64,000 nt of DNA, taken from NCBI GenBank assembly GCA_033439685.1, contig JAUEDM010000009.1, positions 1,178,001 through 1,242,000 on the forward strand, in the 5' to 3' direction. The position numbers were made by a program, and so were the translations under genes. Source of the DNA: Apodospora peruviana. Its lineage: Eukaryota; Ascomycota; Sordariomycetes; Sordariales; Lasiosphaeriaceae. Below, in pieces: positions 11,801 to 22,972 of the stretch (position 1 is the first letter of the stretch; every line of letters begins with the position of its first letter). Under the pieces are notes generated by a model. That model worked only from the letters and a program-made list of their open reading frames with translations, ran no database searches and was not told the DNA's origin.

Positions 11801-14135
11801 AATCGAAACCGCACACACGCTGTCCAAAAGTGGTGCTGATTTTGCTTGCAATCTCCTTTTCCTCAGCACTCAACGCTGTAACATATCGGACTTCCTTGCC
11901 GTGAGTGTTTCGGCGCACAACTCCGTCGACAACCGGTGATTTCCTCGTTTCGGCATGGCAGTATGTCGGCCCGACGGTGTATGCTTTCACGTCCTCGGCA
12001 TTGTCCACCTGCATGAACTTTTCGTAGATGAAGCTTTCGTCCGGCTGGGTGATGGCCCGGGGCACCGTCAGGTCCTCTACATACTCACTGCTCTTGTTGC
12101 CGATCTTGCGGAAGAGCTTGCGTGCTCCGCCGCCGGCCGATGAAGGGAAGTAGATGATGATGTTGTGGTCCTCACCGCTAGTAGGCTTTTCGACAAAGGG
12201 CTTCTTGATTAGAGTCCCGTCGACGGAGAGGATGTCACCGTTGTCCAATAGCTCGACCCGGCGCGGGGACAGGGCCTTGGCATTTTCGGGGTTTGGGTCC
12301 GTAGGCTCGAAGGCCACTCCGCTTATGTCCTTAATGTGCTTCGCGATATCAGGGGTAAGTAGACGAGGCCCGCCGTCTCGGTTTACCTCGATGCGCTGGG
12401 GGGTTGAGACGCCGATCCGATCCAGGAGCCGGAGGCAGAGGCGACGGTCCCAGAGAATCTTCTGCATGGGAACGTCGTTGACGCAGAAGGGCTTTCGGGC
12501 TTTGACGTAGGCGATTGCTTTCTCGAGGGGGAATCCATCGGAGTAGAAGGATATCAGGTAGTCACTGTAAAGGGATGGAAGATTAGCGTGCCTATTTGCT
12601 GGAAATCAGGGGAGGGACCGGGGCGCACCATATAGGCCAATTCTCGATTTCTGGTCGGGTGTTAGCGAATCGGTACTGAACGATCTCGGATGGAAGGAGA
12701 AATAAATTATATAAGAGGCGTTACCTTCATCTAAAATCACCTTGTCACCAAAGACTCGTACATCGAACTCGCGATTCTGTATCAACCGATTCAAGATGTT
12801 CCGACTCGGCTTGCTTCGCGCCTTAACATCTAACGCGCAGACACCAATGACCCCCCAAGGTGCCGGTTTCACTTCCTCTTTCTCGGCGCGGTGGGTTATT
12901 GCTCGATCACCGCTTGGGCTGTGGCTGCTAACCGCAGTGCTTCCGCTGAATCGTCGCTTAGCTCTACTGCGCGAGCGAGTTGGCTGGGGACGGGGGGTGG
13001 GCGTGTTGGTAGCAGCCGCCACTGCGGTTGGCTGCTGGGACGGGTTATTTCTCTTGATTATGTCACTTATGTGATGAACATGCGAGGAGTCCCGGGGCGC
13101 AAGCTGATGGGCCCCCTGCGATCCTTGACTGGCGGTGGTGACGGTCGCGTTGGTCACGCTTGCCTCGGCAGCTTGGGCGGTTGCCGTGCCCTTGGTTCCT
13201 CCACTCGATGATGCCATGATGCCGGATACGGCGCGATGTGTCGTCGCCCCGGTGCTGCTGTTATTATCGCTGCCGTTGGCTGACGCTGCCGAGCTGGGGA
13301 CCCCGCGTGCTGAGGTGGTGCTGTACATGGAACTGACGCTCACACGCTTGTTGACGGCGTCGGTGTCGGATGTGGAAGAACGGCCGCTCAGGATGGCGGG
13401 CTCGGGAAGATAGCGGTGACGGGAAGCGTCGTTGCTTGCGCCGGGGAGTAGCCGGGGCGTCTCAAATTCTTCGAGGTCGCCGTGGGTCTCGATGGCGAAG
13501 TCTCGGGGCGAGAACGGCGGGGCGGCGACGGAATTGGATCCACCGGCGAGATCGGTATATCCCTGCCAGGTCCTCAGGACGCCGATTTCCTCGGTCCAGA
13601 CGTCTGAGTTGGAAGAGCTCCGTCGGCTGTGGGTAAGGGATGACCGATGACTCCGTATGCCGACAGCTGCCGGGGCTTGATGCTGGTGCTGGTGGTGCGG
13701 CAGGGAGATGGGCGGAGGTTTGGATATACTGGCTCGCTCGACGTGGGTCTCGGTCGTTCCAGGCTCCGCATGTCTACTCTTACGGCCAGACAAGGTGCCC
13801 CAGATTGATGACGACGAGAGACTATGCGAGTGCGAATGGGAGGCAGCTCGTTGCGTTTTTGGTTTGGGTAACGGTGCACTTGTTATGCTACCTAGCACTG
13901 CTCCAGCTGACGTCGAAAGAGATGGCGAGTCTGGACTAGGGACAGCAGGGACGGAAGCGGTTGCGGTTGCGGAAGAGGAAGTTGCTTGCGCCTGAACCTG
14001 TTGTGCCTGTGCCTGTGCCTGTCTCGTGTTCTCGGGAAGATCCTGAAGTGGGTGCGGCCACAGCGAGGCGTAGGGAGGGCCGCCACCGTCAGTGGGCCTC
14101 GAGCCCAAGTTGGGACGGCCGGAGTTTGCCTCCAT
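8831..14135 (-). CDS. VIP1: Inositol hexakisphosphate / diphosphoinositol-pentakisphosphate kinase (Vip1/PPIP5K)
   Basis: Bifunctional enzyme that makes 1-InsP7 and InsP8 from InsP6 and 5-InsP7 (kinase half) and removes the 1-phosphate (phosphatase half); in fungi it affects phosphate signalling and polarised growth. Five exons are inferred: 14135-12725, 12650-12629, 12564-9651, 9583-9147 and 9017-8831, total 4971 nt (1656 aa). Residues 1 to about 420 are low-complexity Ser/Thr/Ala-rich. The Vip1 pre-ATP-grasp block (IGVCALDVKARSKPSRNIL) follows, and the junction across the 22-nt second exon reads EIENWPICDYLISF, as in the family. ATP-grasp extends to about residue 770; after a linker the histidine-acid-phosphatase signature RHADRTPK lies near residue 912. 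Start chosen at MEANSG; the frame is open upstream to 14390, so a longer N-terminus is possible. The last intron (9018-9146) contains a G24/C24 run. Divergent from UTP21. Confidence 0.93.
9089..9112. repeat. Homopolymer G24 (C24 on the VIP1 sense strand) inside VIP1 intron 4
   Basis: An uninterrupted run of 24 G on the plus strand lies wholly inside the inferred last intron of VIP1 (9018-9146). On the transcribed RNA it is poly-C. Such a run is prone to length variation and sequencing error, but because it is intronic it does not affect the reading frame. Confidence 0.95.
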
Positions 14136-15238
14136 TGTGTCCAGGGTGCGGGTTCCGACTTCAGTCCCGTCCCCGTCCCGGGCTGGCAGCCGCTGGCAAC
14201 AAAGAATTGAGTAGGCGCAAGTGCAAACTCCAATGCAGCCGTCGAGGTACCAACGGTAGGGTCTCGACTCCTTTCGACAATCGGGAAGCCCCAGTCGTGA
14301 TGGATTGGCGAGGTGGGTGACACCTGCTGATGGGAAACAGAACTGAGGTAGTTGGTGACAACGCAGGATGACGGGGAAAAGGTGGTGCAAAATTTACAGT
14401 GCCGCAAAGATACCAGGAGACATTCTATCTCCCTCCCGCCTATCTTCCGACAACTCGGCAAAACTCTCGGATAGCAGCATTGAAGCGGACTAGCGGTCGG
14501 GCGTTTCTTAGTTCTAGGCCAAAAAGTAGGACGAGAACAGGGGCATTTTTATTTTGTGCACTCCAGTAAAGCATCTCTTGGGCGGACGGCGGATTGGAGG
14601 AGAACCATCAAATATAGGGGACCCGACTGATGTCACCGGGCCGGGCGAATGGGGAAGGGCGGGGTGATGTTGCTTGCAAGTGAAGTTGCCCTGGCCTGGG
14701 CCTTGGCGGCTTGCGGCATCCGTTCCCAAGGAACGAGGTCGACGTATCGGTAGCGACCGGACGGTGGCGGAAGCTCACCGCCGGCGCCTCAATCACTTCA
14801 ATCAATTCCAGTTTGGTTGGTCGTGAGCTGGCCATGTCGGCGGACGATTTACAGCATTTTGAACACGTGAAGACCATTGGAGGAAGCTGGTCGCGTGCCC
14901 CTTTGCCCCTGCTGGAGAAACAAGATTCGGTGGCGTCGGCGGCGGCGAAGATCAGGGTTGGGGTTAAAACAGAGAGTATCGGCTGTGTTGGGGGTGAAGA
15001 GCCACTGGAAACAATCCCCCACATTTCACCTAGGAGCCCCGCAACTGTGGCTGAAAAGTTCAAAAAAAGTTTGGAGGAGCTGCCTGCCGTGACGAAACCC
15101 TGGGTCCCAGCCTCAGCGACAAGGCTGGCCGAAAACTTCAATCGCCAGTTCTCACGGTCCCAAAATCCGAATGCGATCCATTATCTGAGCACCCCTTATC
15201 GTGACCACAAGCTTCCAAGAAGCTGGTACGCGACAAGA
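14136..15238. other. Divergent promoter region between VIP1 and UTP21
   Basis: This 1.1-kb spacer separates two genes transcribed away from each other. Frames stay open on both strands (14711-15373 plus, in frame with UTP21; 14608-15141 minus), so the UTP21 N-terminus could be longer or a small gene could be hidden here. No domain is recognisable in either frame. Confidence 0.5.
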
Positions 15239-18200
15239 ATGCCTCACTCAGACCAAGACCACCCGCGCGCCTTGGCCAAGCGCCAGAAACGCGATGTCGT
15301 TGTAAAAAGTGCTCCCGGCGCAAAGAAAGGCTCGGCCATCTTCGCGCCCTTCCGGGTATGTCACTACCTCTAAAAGCAATACCCGCCTTTCTAACCCTTC
15401 CATGTCTAGACCATTGGCCTCGTGTCTCCAACCAATGTGCCGTTTGCCTCGATTCCCCTCGGAAAGACCACCTTCCAGATCACCACCTCGGTTGGACGCT
15501 CCCTACAGACATACGACCTGAAGCGCGGCCTCAATCTCGTCTTCGTTACCCGTCCGCAGACCCCCGCCGACATAACAGCTACCTATGCCTGGAAAGAGAA
15601 GGTCTTCGCCGCCTGGGGCGAACCGCGCAATGGTGAACCGCAGGGACTTTGGGCTTTCCAGCGCGGCAAGAAGGCTGCCGAGCTGCAGCTTCCTGTCGAC
15701 CTTGACCAGCCCATCAGACAGATCCTGATCTTTGGCAGTTGGATTGTCGCTTGCGCCTTGACAAGGGTCGAGGTGTTCAAGTCGGCAACACTGGAGCATT
15801 ATACCACCATTTTCCCCGTGGCGGCGAAAAAGGGGGACAATAAGCTTACCGGCGGCGTGTGCAACATGCCGACGTACTTGAACAAGATTTTTGTTGGTCG
15901 GAAAGATGGCTGGGTCGAAATCTGGAACGTGAGCACCGGCAAGCTCATATATACCATTCTCCCGCCCTCTCCGAGTTGCGGTGCTGTCACCTGTCTTCAG
16001 CCTACCCCTGCTCTGTCCCTGTTGGCCGTCGCTTACTCGGAAGGCCCTTTGGTTATTCACAATGTGCTTACAGATAAGCCTGCCTTGCTCTTGCATGCGG
16101 GCACCGCCGACGCTCCTGTCACCAGCATATCATTCCGGACCGATGGCCAAGGCGCTGGCCAGGACGGGAGGAAAGATGGTGTGATGGCGACCGCCACCAG
16201 TGTGGGCGGAGATGTTACATTCTGGGATCTCAACAGAGGAGGAAGGATAATGGGTGTACTCCGCAGCGCTCATAACCCACCATCAAATACCGGCAGCGCC
16301 GTTCGTGGCGGTATCAGCAAGATCGAGTTCCTTCCCGGTCAGCCTGTTATCATGACCAGTGGCTTGGACAACTCGCTCAAGTCGTGGATCTTCGACGAAT
16401 CTCTCTTCTCTCCGGTGCCGCGTATTCTGCACATGCGCAGCGGCCACGCGGCTCCTGTCAACTGCCTACAGTTTTTGCCTACAGATTTCGACGGTGCTGA
16501 GGCTGGAAACAAATGGCTTCTTAGCGGTGGGCAGGACCGAAGTTTATGGGGGTGGAGTTTGCGTCGTGACGGGCAGAGTTCCGAGCTCAGCCAGGGCAAC
16601 ATTCGTAAAAAGGCCAAGAAGATCGGTATCCTAGCCAGCACCGCACTCGGCCACGGTCCCACCACGACTCTGGACGACCTCAAGGCCCCGGAGATCACCT
16701 GCATTGCGTCCTCTCTCAACCGTGACGGCGGCATGGGCGCCATACCAGGCAAACAACCTATCTGGGACAAGGGGAACGACAAGAGCAAGCCTTCGAATGC
16801 TCAGATCAGCGGCATGACGGGCTGGGAAAGCGTGGTAACAGCGCACAAGAACGATCCCTGGGCCCGCACGTGGTTCTGGGGTCGTAAAAGAGCCGGTCGC
16901 TGGGCGTTCAAGACTGGCGATGGATCAGACGTGTCGACAGTGGCCATCAGCCCTTGCGGCACCTTTGCTCTGGTGGGATCAGTGGGTGGCAGTCTGGACA
17001 TGTTCAACTTGCAGTCCGGCCGGCATCGGCAGCGGTTTCCCTCGCGATTGACCCCTGCGCAGCTAAGACAGGTAAAGCTGTCGCAACTCAAGTCTATGGA
17101 TAAGGTTGGGCAGCTCCAGACGCGCTCCTCCAAGACCTCGTTCACACCCGGGACTGGCAAGCACACGAGAGCGGTGACGGGCATCGTGGTCGACTCGCTG
17201 AACAAAACTGTGATATCGTGCTCTCTGGACGGGACGATCAAGTTCTGGGATTTCGTGACAGGAAATCTGGTTGACGTGATTGATTGGGCACCCATGACGG
17301 GCATTGTCGGATGTCGGTACCATCCCGGCAACGACCTCATCGCGTTTGCCTGCGACGACCACTCCATCAGGGTCGTCGACGTCGAGACGAAGCGGACGAT
17401 CAGAGAACTCTGGGGATCCGGCGACACCATCAACGACTTTTGCTTCTCGGACGACGGCAGGTGGATCGTGGCGGCCTCGCAGGACTCGGTCGTGCGCGTG
17501 TGGGATCTGTCCACAAGCCACCTGATCGACGCCTTCAGGCTCGAGAAGCCCTGCACGGCGCTGGCGTTTTCATCCACGGGCGAGTACCTGGCCGGCGCCA
17601 CCCAGGGCGAGCTCGGCGTGCACATCTGGACCAACCGGACGCTGTTCAAGCACGTTCCCACCAGGCAGATCTCAGAGAAGGAGATTGCACAGATATCCGC
17701 GCCTACGAGCTCGGGCGAGGGCGGCCAGGGACTGCTGGAGGCTGCTTTCGATAAGGAGTCGGTGCCGGACGATGATGATGGTGTGGTTTCTGCGCCGGTC
17801 CTGGATCAGCTCAATGCCGACATGATGACGCTCAGCCTTGTGCCCAAGAGCAGGTGGCAGACGCTGCTGCATATCGATCTGATCAAGCAGCGTAATAAGC
17901 CAAAGGAGCCGCCCAAGGCGCCCGAGAAGGCGCCCTTCTTCCTCCCGTCGGTGGGCGGCGGCCGGCCGGACGCACTTGTGCCAATCGGGGGGGCTGAGGC
18001 CGCAGCCGCCGATGGGACGGTGTCGAGGCTCACGCAGCTCGATCAGACGCGGCCGCAGCAGGCGTTTACCGCGAAGTTACTTGCCGGTGCGGAGTCGGGT
18101 GACTGTAAATTATCACCACTTTCTCTTTTCTCCCGCGCTCATGAAAAACATACTGATAATCTTGTGTGTTTAGACAACGAGTTCATCGAACACATGAAAG

Positions 18201-18517
18201 GGCTGCCGCCCTCGGCAGCCGACCTCGAGCTCCGGTCCCTGTCCATGGGCGAGGGCGACGACGAGTCCAGCAACGAGCTGCTACACTTTATCCGGGCGCT
18301 AACGAGCCGACTCGTGGCCCGCCGCGACTACGAGCTGACGCAGGCATGGATGACAGTGTTTTTGCGGCTGCACTTTGACCTGGTCATGGAGAACGAGTCG
18401 CTTCTGAAAGCGCTGGCGGTGTGGAAGGAGCATCAGGAGAAGGAGCGGGACCGGCTGGATGATTTGGTTGGGTACTGTGGTGGTGTTGTTAGCTTTTTCA
18501 GGAGTCCGAGGACTTAA
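15239..18517 (+). CDS. utp21: U3 snoRNP / small-subunit processome WD40 protein Utp21 (WDR36)
   Basis: Nucleolar component of the UTP-B subcomplex of the SSU processome, needed for 18S pre-rRNA processing. Three exons are inferred: 15239-15355, 15410-18104 and 18174-18517, 3156 nt (1051 aa). After a short basic N-terminus the splice junction gives IFAPFRTIGLVSP, the family's characteristic start. Two WD40 propellers follow (about residues 60-740), for example DGTIKFWDF near 642 and later VVRVWDLS. The Utp21-specific C-terminal domain occupies about 800-1051. Start chosen at MPHSDQDH, next to the conserved KRQKR stretch; the frame is also open upstream to 14711. The second intron (18105-18173, 69 nt) is in frame and lacks a stop, so retention would add 23 residues. 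Convergent with CSN6. Confidence 0.94.
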
Positions 18518-18962
18518 GTTGGATGGGATAGAGGTGTGAGTAGTCTCTTGTTCAGGTGCACTGGGCCGGGATAAACAAAATCGAGAATGATTACAATATT
18601 TAAGTGGACCATTGAATAAGTGGCACTTGATTTTCTGTCTTTCCCTTCGCAAAAACGCCTTGCTCGTAAAAAAAAAAAAGCACAACCACACCAACCCTGC
18701 CCGTCTAATACCTATGCAAAGGGAGGGAGGTACGTAAATAAGTAGGTAAGATAGATACCTAAGATGTTTTGAATCCGTAATTCCCTCGGGGTTAATGGAA
18801 ACCATCCATCACCTCTCTCATGTACCAATGCCAACCCATGATGACGGGGATATCAAAAGATCTATCTAATTCCCCTTGCCCTTACCATCCTTTTGTTTTG
18901 TGCAACAGCTAAACCTGGATCGGTGTTAGCCTCAACCGCACGGAAAGCCCAGAATCAAATCA
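18518..18962. other. Convergent 3' spacer between UTP21 and CSN6
   Basis: 445 bp between two stop codons, presumably both 3' UTRs. It contains an A11 run at about 18669 and several TAGGTA/TACCTA words (18727-18765). No gene is seen. Confidence 0.6.
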
Positions 18963-20387
18963 TCAAAGGAGCTCAACAGCAGCACCACGACCGCTGCCGA
19001 CGCCGCCGTAATCAGCCAAATCGAATTGGGCACTGGCAACATTGTTCCTAGCCTTCTGGTTCCTGGCCGACTCGACAACCGCAAACTTCTTGCCCACCTC
19101 TCTCACATCACTCACGCTGGACACGAGATCGGCGATCAGCGAGATAAGGTTCACATCATTCGTCTCCTGGAGGATCTCGCGCTCAAGGGTAGCCTGCTGC
19201 GCGGGCGTAGCCAGCTCGATATTCGTCACCAGCGCCTGGATCTGTCGTAGAATATTATTCGACGGGACCGTGAATTTTCCGTCTGACACTTTAGCAAACT
19301 CGGCCGCCTCGGCCGCGGTCTGCTGCCCCTCAACAAAATCGGGCGGGAGCTTTTCTAGGTAAGCGACCACCAGGTCGACGCGCGACTTCATCATCTTTAT
19401 GGCGTTGAACTTGGCCTGCAGCGCCGACATGTATTCCGACTCGGGCTTGGTGAGGTTGGCATCTTTGCTTGCTACTGCAGCAGCGGGCTGCTGATCGGAT
19501 TTGCTGCTCTCTTCGGGTGACGTCACGGCGCGCCGCTTCCCCTTGCCATCCCCATCGACGGCAATCTTTTTTTCGAATTGCTCGAGGATCCGCTTCTCGT
19601 TGATGTCGTCGACGACCGTGTAAGCGTTGGCGCCGCCTTCCCTGATGAACTGCATGGCAATCATTTCTGCTTCACCCGTTTCCGTGGTGTAGGGTAGCTC
19701 GCGGAATTTGAGCACCATTTTGGTTGTTGGGCCAGCTGCTGGTTCGTCTGGGTCTTTCATTTCCTTGTCCTCTCCCTCTCCGCTTTGGGCTGAGGTCACG
19801 ACGTTCTCGTTCTCGTCGGCCGCTTCCATGTTGCTCTCGTAGATGGTGATGGGGAGCGGGTCGCCCGCCGCTGGTTTCAACAGGTCATCGATGTGAAACC
19901 CGAGCAGGATGGCGGATTCGTTTTGCGCGACGATTTGCCGGTGGATGGGCAGGTGGAGGGCGGTCGGGCCGGTTTTTGGTACGAGGGCGTACCAGCCCAC
20001 GAGGTCGAGGAGGGGAACTTTGTGCACAAGTCTCACTGTTTTCACGGGTCAGGTCAGATTTCCACGGCGGTCAGGAGAGGCTGAAGCGAGGGGTACGTAG
20101 GCGGACCGACCTTGTTCGAGGCGGGCGAGAAACCAAGCCTCGTCGAGCTCGTACAAGCCCTGATCATTCTTTTGTGATTTGCAGGTAAAGCTGTGCTCGA
20201 TTGTGATCTCGCGGCCGTTCTGCTGGCCGATGAGGGCGCCGACGATAGCTCCCCGGTAACCGCGCTGGTAGCTTCGCGTGATGTAGTCGGAGATTTCTAG
20301 GATGGGCAGCGGGTGCAAGGCGACTTGTAGCCCAGAGCCGGGCGCCTTTTGCGCCGAGATGAGCGCGTTGACCGATTCGATGGCCAT
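18963..20387 (-). CDS. csn6: COP9 signalosome subunit 6 (MPN-domain protein)
   Basis: Non-catalytic MPN subunit of the COP9 signalosome, which removes Nedd8 from cullin-RING ligases. Two exons are inferred: 20387-20111 and 20035-18963, 1350 nt (449 aa). The junction gives LEQ/VRLVHK followed by LDLVGWYALVP, a typical CSN6 order. The MPN domain (about 20-190) begins VALHPLPILEISDY and contains IVGALIGQQNGREI. The HxH metal ligands of the catalytic JAMM motif are absent (here HLPIHRQI), as expected for CSN6 and unlike CSN5. A 100-residue acidic/Lys-rich insert (about 195-290) separates MPN from the C-terminal helical MPN-associated region. Its donor (GTCGGT) is weak but is the only one found that keeps frame. 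eIF3f and Rpn8 were considered and fit less well. Confidence 0.82.
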
Positions 20388-21141
20388 TTTCGGGATCGTG
20401 GGCGTGCGATTGTTCTGTTCTGTTCAGTGACGATTCGGGGCAGGTGACGTTCGTTTGCTTCGGGGTTGGAAGGGAGCGTTAGGATGACGCGGGGCAGGTC
20501 GGATGTGTGGTGGTCGTGAAGTGGTGCTTCGCAAGGCTGAGGTTCGGCCTTGCCCCGCAGGTTTGCATGATAAGCCACTGTGGGCACGTGGCGGTACCAC
20601 GGCGCTTGGCACAGACACAAGCCCGGGACTGGGATTGGACTCCCTCTAATAAAAGGGAGAGTTGGGCAGCTGCACCACCTAAACATTCCAACACGCTTTA
20701 CGGATAACATCTATCACCGCTGTGTATCCTACATGTTAATAAAATGCACAAGTCAAATAAATTATGCGTTTAAATATATTCTTTGTTACCTAAAACGTAC
20801 TGACACCCCTAAAGAAACCTGGAAGTTAATTACCTCTCTTGGGTCCTTAGCACAGGACCCACAAACCCTCGGAATTTGGCTCTAAATTTTTTGATACCAG
20901 GGTTACCTATGACAGCTGGTGACCGCGGTATAAGGGTTCTTCCGGCCGAAACAAGTAATGCAAGTCAGCCGAAAATGCTGCCAAGCAATCCCAAGTCGAA
21001 AAATGACTTGACTTGTTAGGAGCGCTGTTCTCAAGACCCATAAGTCGAAATACTTCGAATGACAGCAGACACATCACCGCCCATATCTAGATATTGAACA
21101 GGCTCAGATAGGGGAGTTCCGTCTTGTTCCTCCTTTCCCGG
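20388..21141. other. Spacer upstream of CSN6 with AT-rich core and tRNA-like boxes
   Basis: The segment 20720-20900 is clearly AT-richer than the flanking genes and could be a mutated relic of a repeat. A Pol III A-box-like word (20667-20677) and an imperfect B-box-like word (20631-20640) lie on the minus strand, but there is no acceptor-stem pairing. Short imperfect inverted repeats built on CAAGTC/GACTTG occur near 20993-21016. No gene is supported. Confidence 0.4.
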
Positions 21142-21526
21142 TCATACGACGTCCAAGCAGCCAGCCGCCTGAGTATTCACATCATCATACGCGGCGAGCG
21201 CGGCGAACCTGTTCTGGTTCTGTTGGTGCCTGGCACGCTGCAGCATTTGCAGGTAGTCATTTATCTTTTTCTTAAGGAGCTCCCGGTAGGAGTACTTCCA
21301 GTGGCCAAAGACGAAGGGGGAGCTAGGTATACTTATTATACCAGTTCTGCTGGCCGCGGATCCGGCAGCGGATGTCCTCGCCGCTATATCTGATGTGGCA
21401 TTCCGCGTAGGTGTCGTGGATATAGCTGGCCTCCGTGGCTGGGAGTTCGCAGTTGGACGCACAGCGCGAGGCGAAGTGGACGGGCTTGTGGCCGCAGGCC
21501 ATCTCGGTGATGCTCCCTTGACACAT
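21142..21526 (-). pseudogene. Small Cys-rich protein, frame interrupted by a 19-nt GT...AG segment
   Basis: The minus strand opens at ATG 21526 with a Cys/His-rich N-terminus (start MCQGSITEMACGHKPVHF, then CASNC and YAECH). It stops at 21323-21325, while a second frame (stop 21142) carries a charged helical tail (WKYSYRELLKKKINDYL and onward). Removing exactly 21323-21341, which starts GTATAA and ends CCTAG, joins the two into a 121-residue frame (185 + 181 = 366 nt). Nineteen nt is far below normal fungal intron length, so either this is a 19-nt insertion or frameshift that kills the gene, or the true splice sites differ. The N-terminus resembles small uncharacterised fungal proteins that I recall only loosely. 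No function is proposed. Confidence 0.4.
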
Positions 21527-22766
21527 TTAAGTGTATTACACAACTCTGTTATCGGCAGTGTTGGTGAAGGGTGCGTGAATGGTTGATCATCATCATCGAA
21601 ACCCAGGAAGCAGCTGACGGTCTTTTTGAACGGTTGACGTACGATTAACATTGGTGGTACTGTTCCTCAACATGGCGGTTGTGAGAAAGACAGCATCTCC
21701 GACGGAGAGGGGCTACGGCATGTCTTTGTCTTGCTTCTGAACAAGCAACTTGTATGAATAGACTGCTTTATGTCTCAACAAGGACTTCGCAACAGTGCTG
21801 TTCACACTGGACCCTTTTTGAGCCTGACAAACCTTTCCAGTATCTTAAAAGACTCTGGCTAGGTTTGTCTCCTGCTCATCCCTTTTTGTCTTTTATCTCC
21901 CACATATCTTACTGATTATTCTTTCCATACCAAGTGTTCGAGCGTGCACTGTTCGATGTTGTCAAATAAGCAATCCCATTTCCTCTGCGTGAAAACCCCA
22001 ACCCATTCGTGAGCCATCGCGAATATAACTTTCCACGCCTTCCCAGCTAAAATACTGCCGGCCTTCGGGAGCGGGGTTGCCGGTGGGTCTTGGCGGCAGT
22101 TGAGCCGATCTACCAAGGGTCCGGATCCTCCTTCCTCTCCTCCTCGCCGAACCGGGCCAAGATCGGCGAACATGTAGGCGCCGGCAGTGGGGGCAGCCAG
22201 AACAACCCGACATTTTTGTTTTTTGGAGAAGGCCCGAAGGTGTGGGCGAGAAGAAAGTGGAGCACTGCAGCTAGCACATCATCAGCAACGAGTCAAACTC
22301 AAATATTTAACCATCAAGTGGTGGCCAATGGCGAAGATGGATTTACTGAGGGTAACCTGGGCTCTTTACCTGCATTGTCACTAAACACAGCGTCTCGGAC
22401 TCCTACGTAATAAAACCTGGGATCGTTACATTGCGTGATCCTCTTCCTGTCCAAGAAAATCTGTTTTTTTGGGGGGTTTTTTTTTACAATTTTCCCTCGA
22501 GTTCCCCATTTCTTTTCCTGAATCCCTCCCCTCCTTTTGTCACACCCAAAGCTGTGCTGAGGCAAGAAGGTTCACCTCTGGACCTCACCTGCGCTTACCT
22601 GAGATTATCTCCACTGCTATCCATGGCTTATTACCCACTCTTGCCTTCTATAGCAAAACCAAACAGTACTGAATAAAAGAGGCAAGATCTGATCTTGATC
22701 TCTCTATTTCTCACCGACCTATCTACGCAGCTCACGCACTCTCCCTTTCCAGGTCGCGGACAACCT
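21527..22766. other. Spacer and permease promoter region
   Basis: No gene is supported. A minus frame at 21916-22173 looks mildly protein-like but has no recognisable domain. Toward the right, T-rich and pyrimidine-rich stretches, an AATAAAA TATA-like word (22672-22678) and GATA-factor core words TATCT at 22606-22610 and 22720-22724 precede the amino-acid permease. These would fit nitrogen (AreA/NIT2) control, but such short words also occur by chance. Confidence 0.4.
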
Positions 22767-22879
22767 ATGCCTCCCTCTGTTTTGGCCACAACCTCGCGTG
22801 CCCAATGACATTCGTAGTCGACTTCTTCTCCCTCCTCCTGAAGCAGATATACCCACCGCCGTTTACAATTGGGAGTTGA
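22767..22879 (+). promoter_or_regulatory. Two overlapping uORFs (ATGA junction) in the permease leader
   Basis: uORF1 runs 22767-22808 (13 codons plus stop). Its TGA overlaps the ATG of uORF2 (22805-22879, 24 codons plus stop) in the sequence ATGA. uORF2 ends 93 nt before the permease ATG at 22973. Both uORF starts have C at -3 (weak context) whereas the main ATG has A at -3. If this stretch is in the mature mRNA, it could modulate permease translation by leaky scanning or reinitiation. A 5' UTR intron could remove it. Confidence 0.45.
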
Positions 22880-22972
22880 AGACAAACATATTGCTTTCAT
22901 CGGAACTTGACTTTAAATACACTACCTTACCTCCCTACACTTATTATTATTTAATCTTTGTCGATCGGTACG

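Noticed and set aside
12606..14390. Longer VIP1 N-terminus starting upstream of 14135
   Set aside because: The extra part has no ATG at its start and looks like leader sequence (Cys/Leu-rich, unlike the Ser/Thr-rich N-terminus); MEANSG is the better start.
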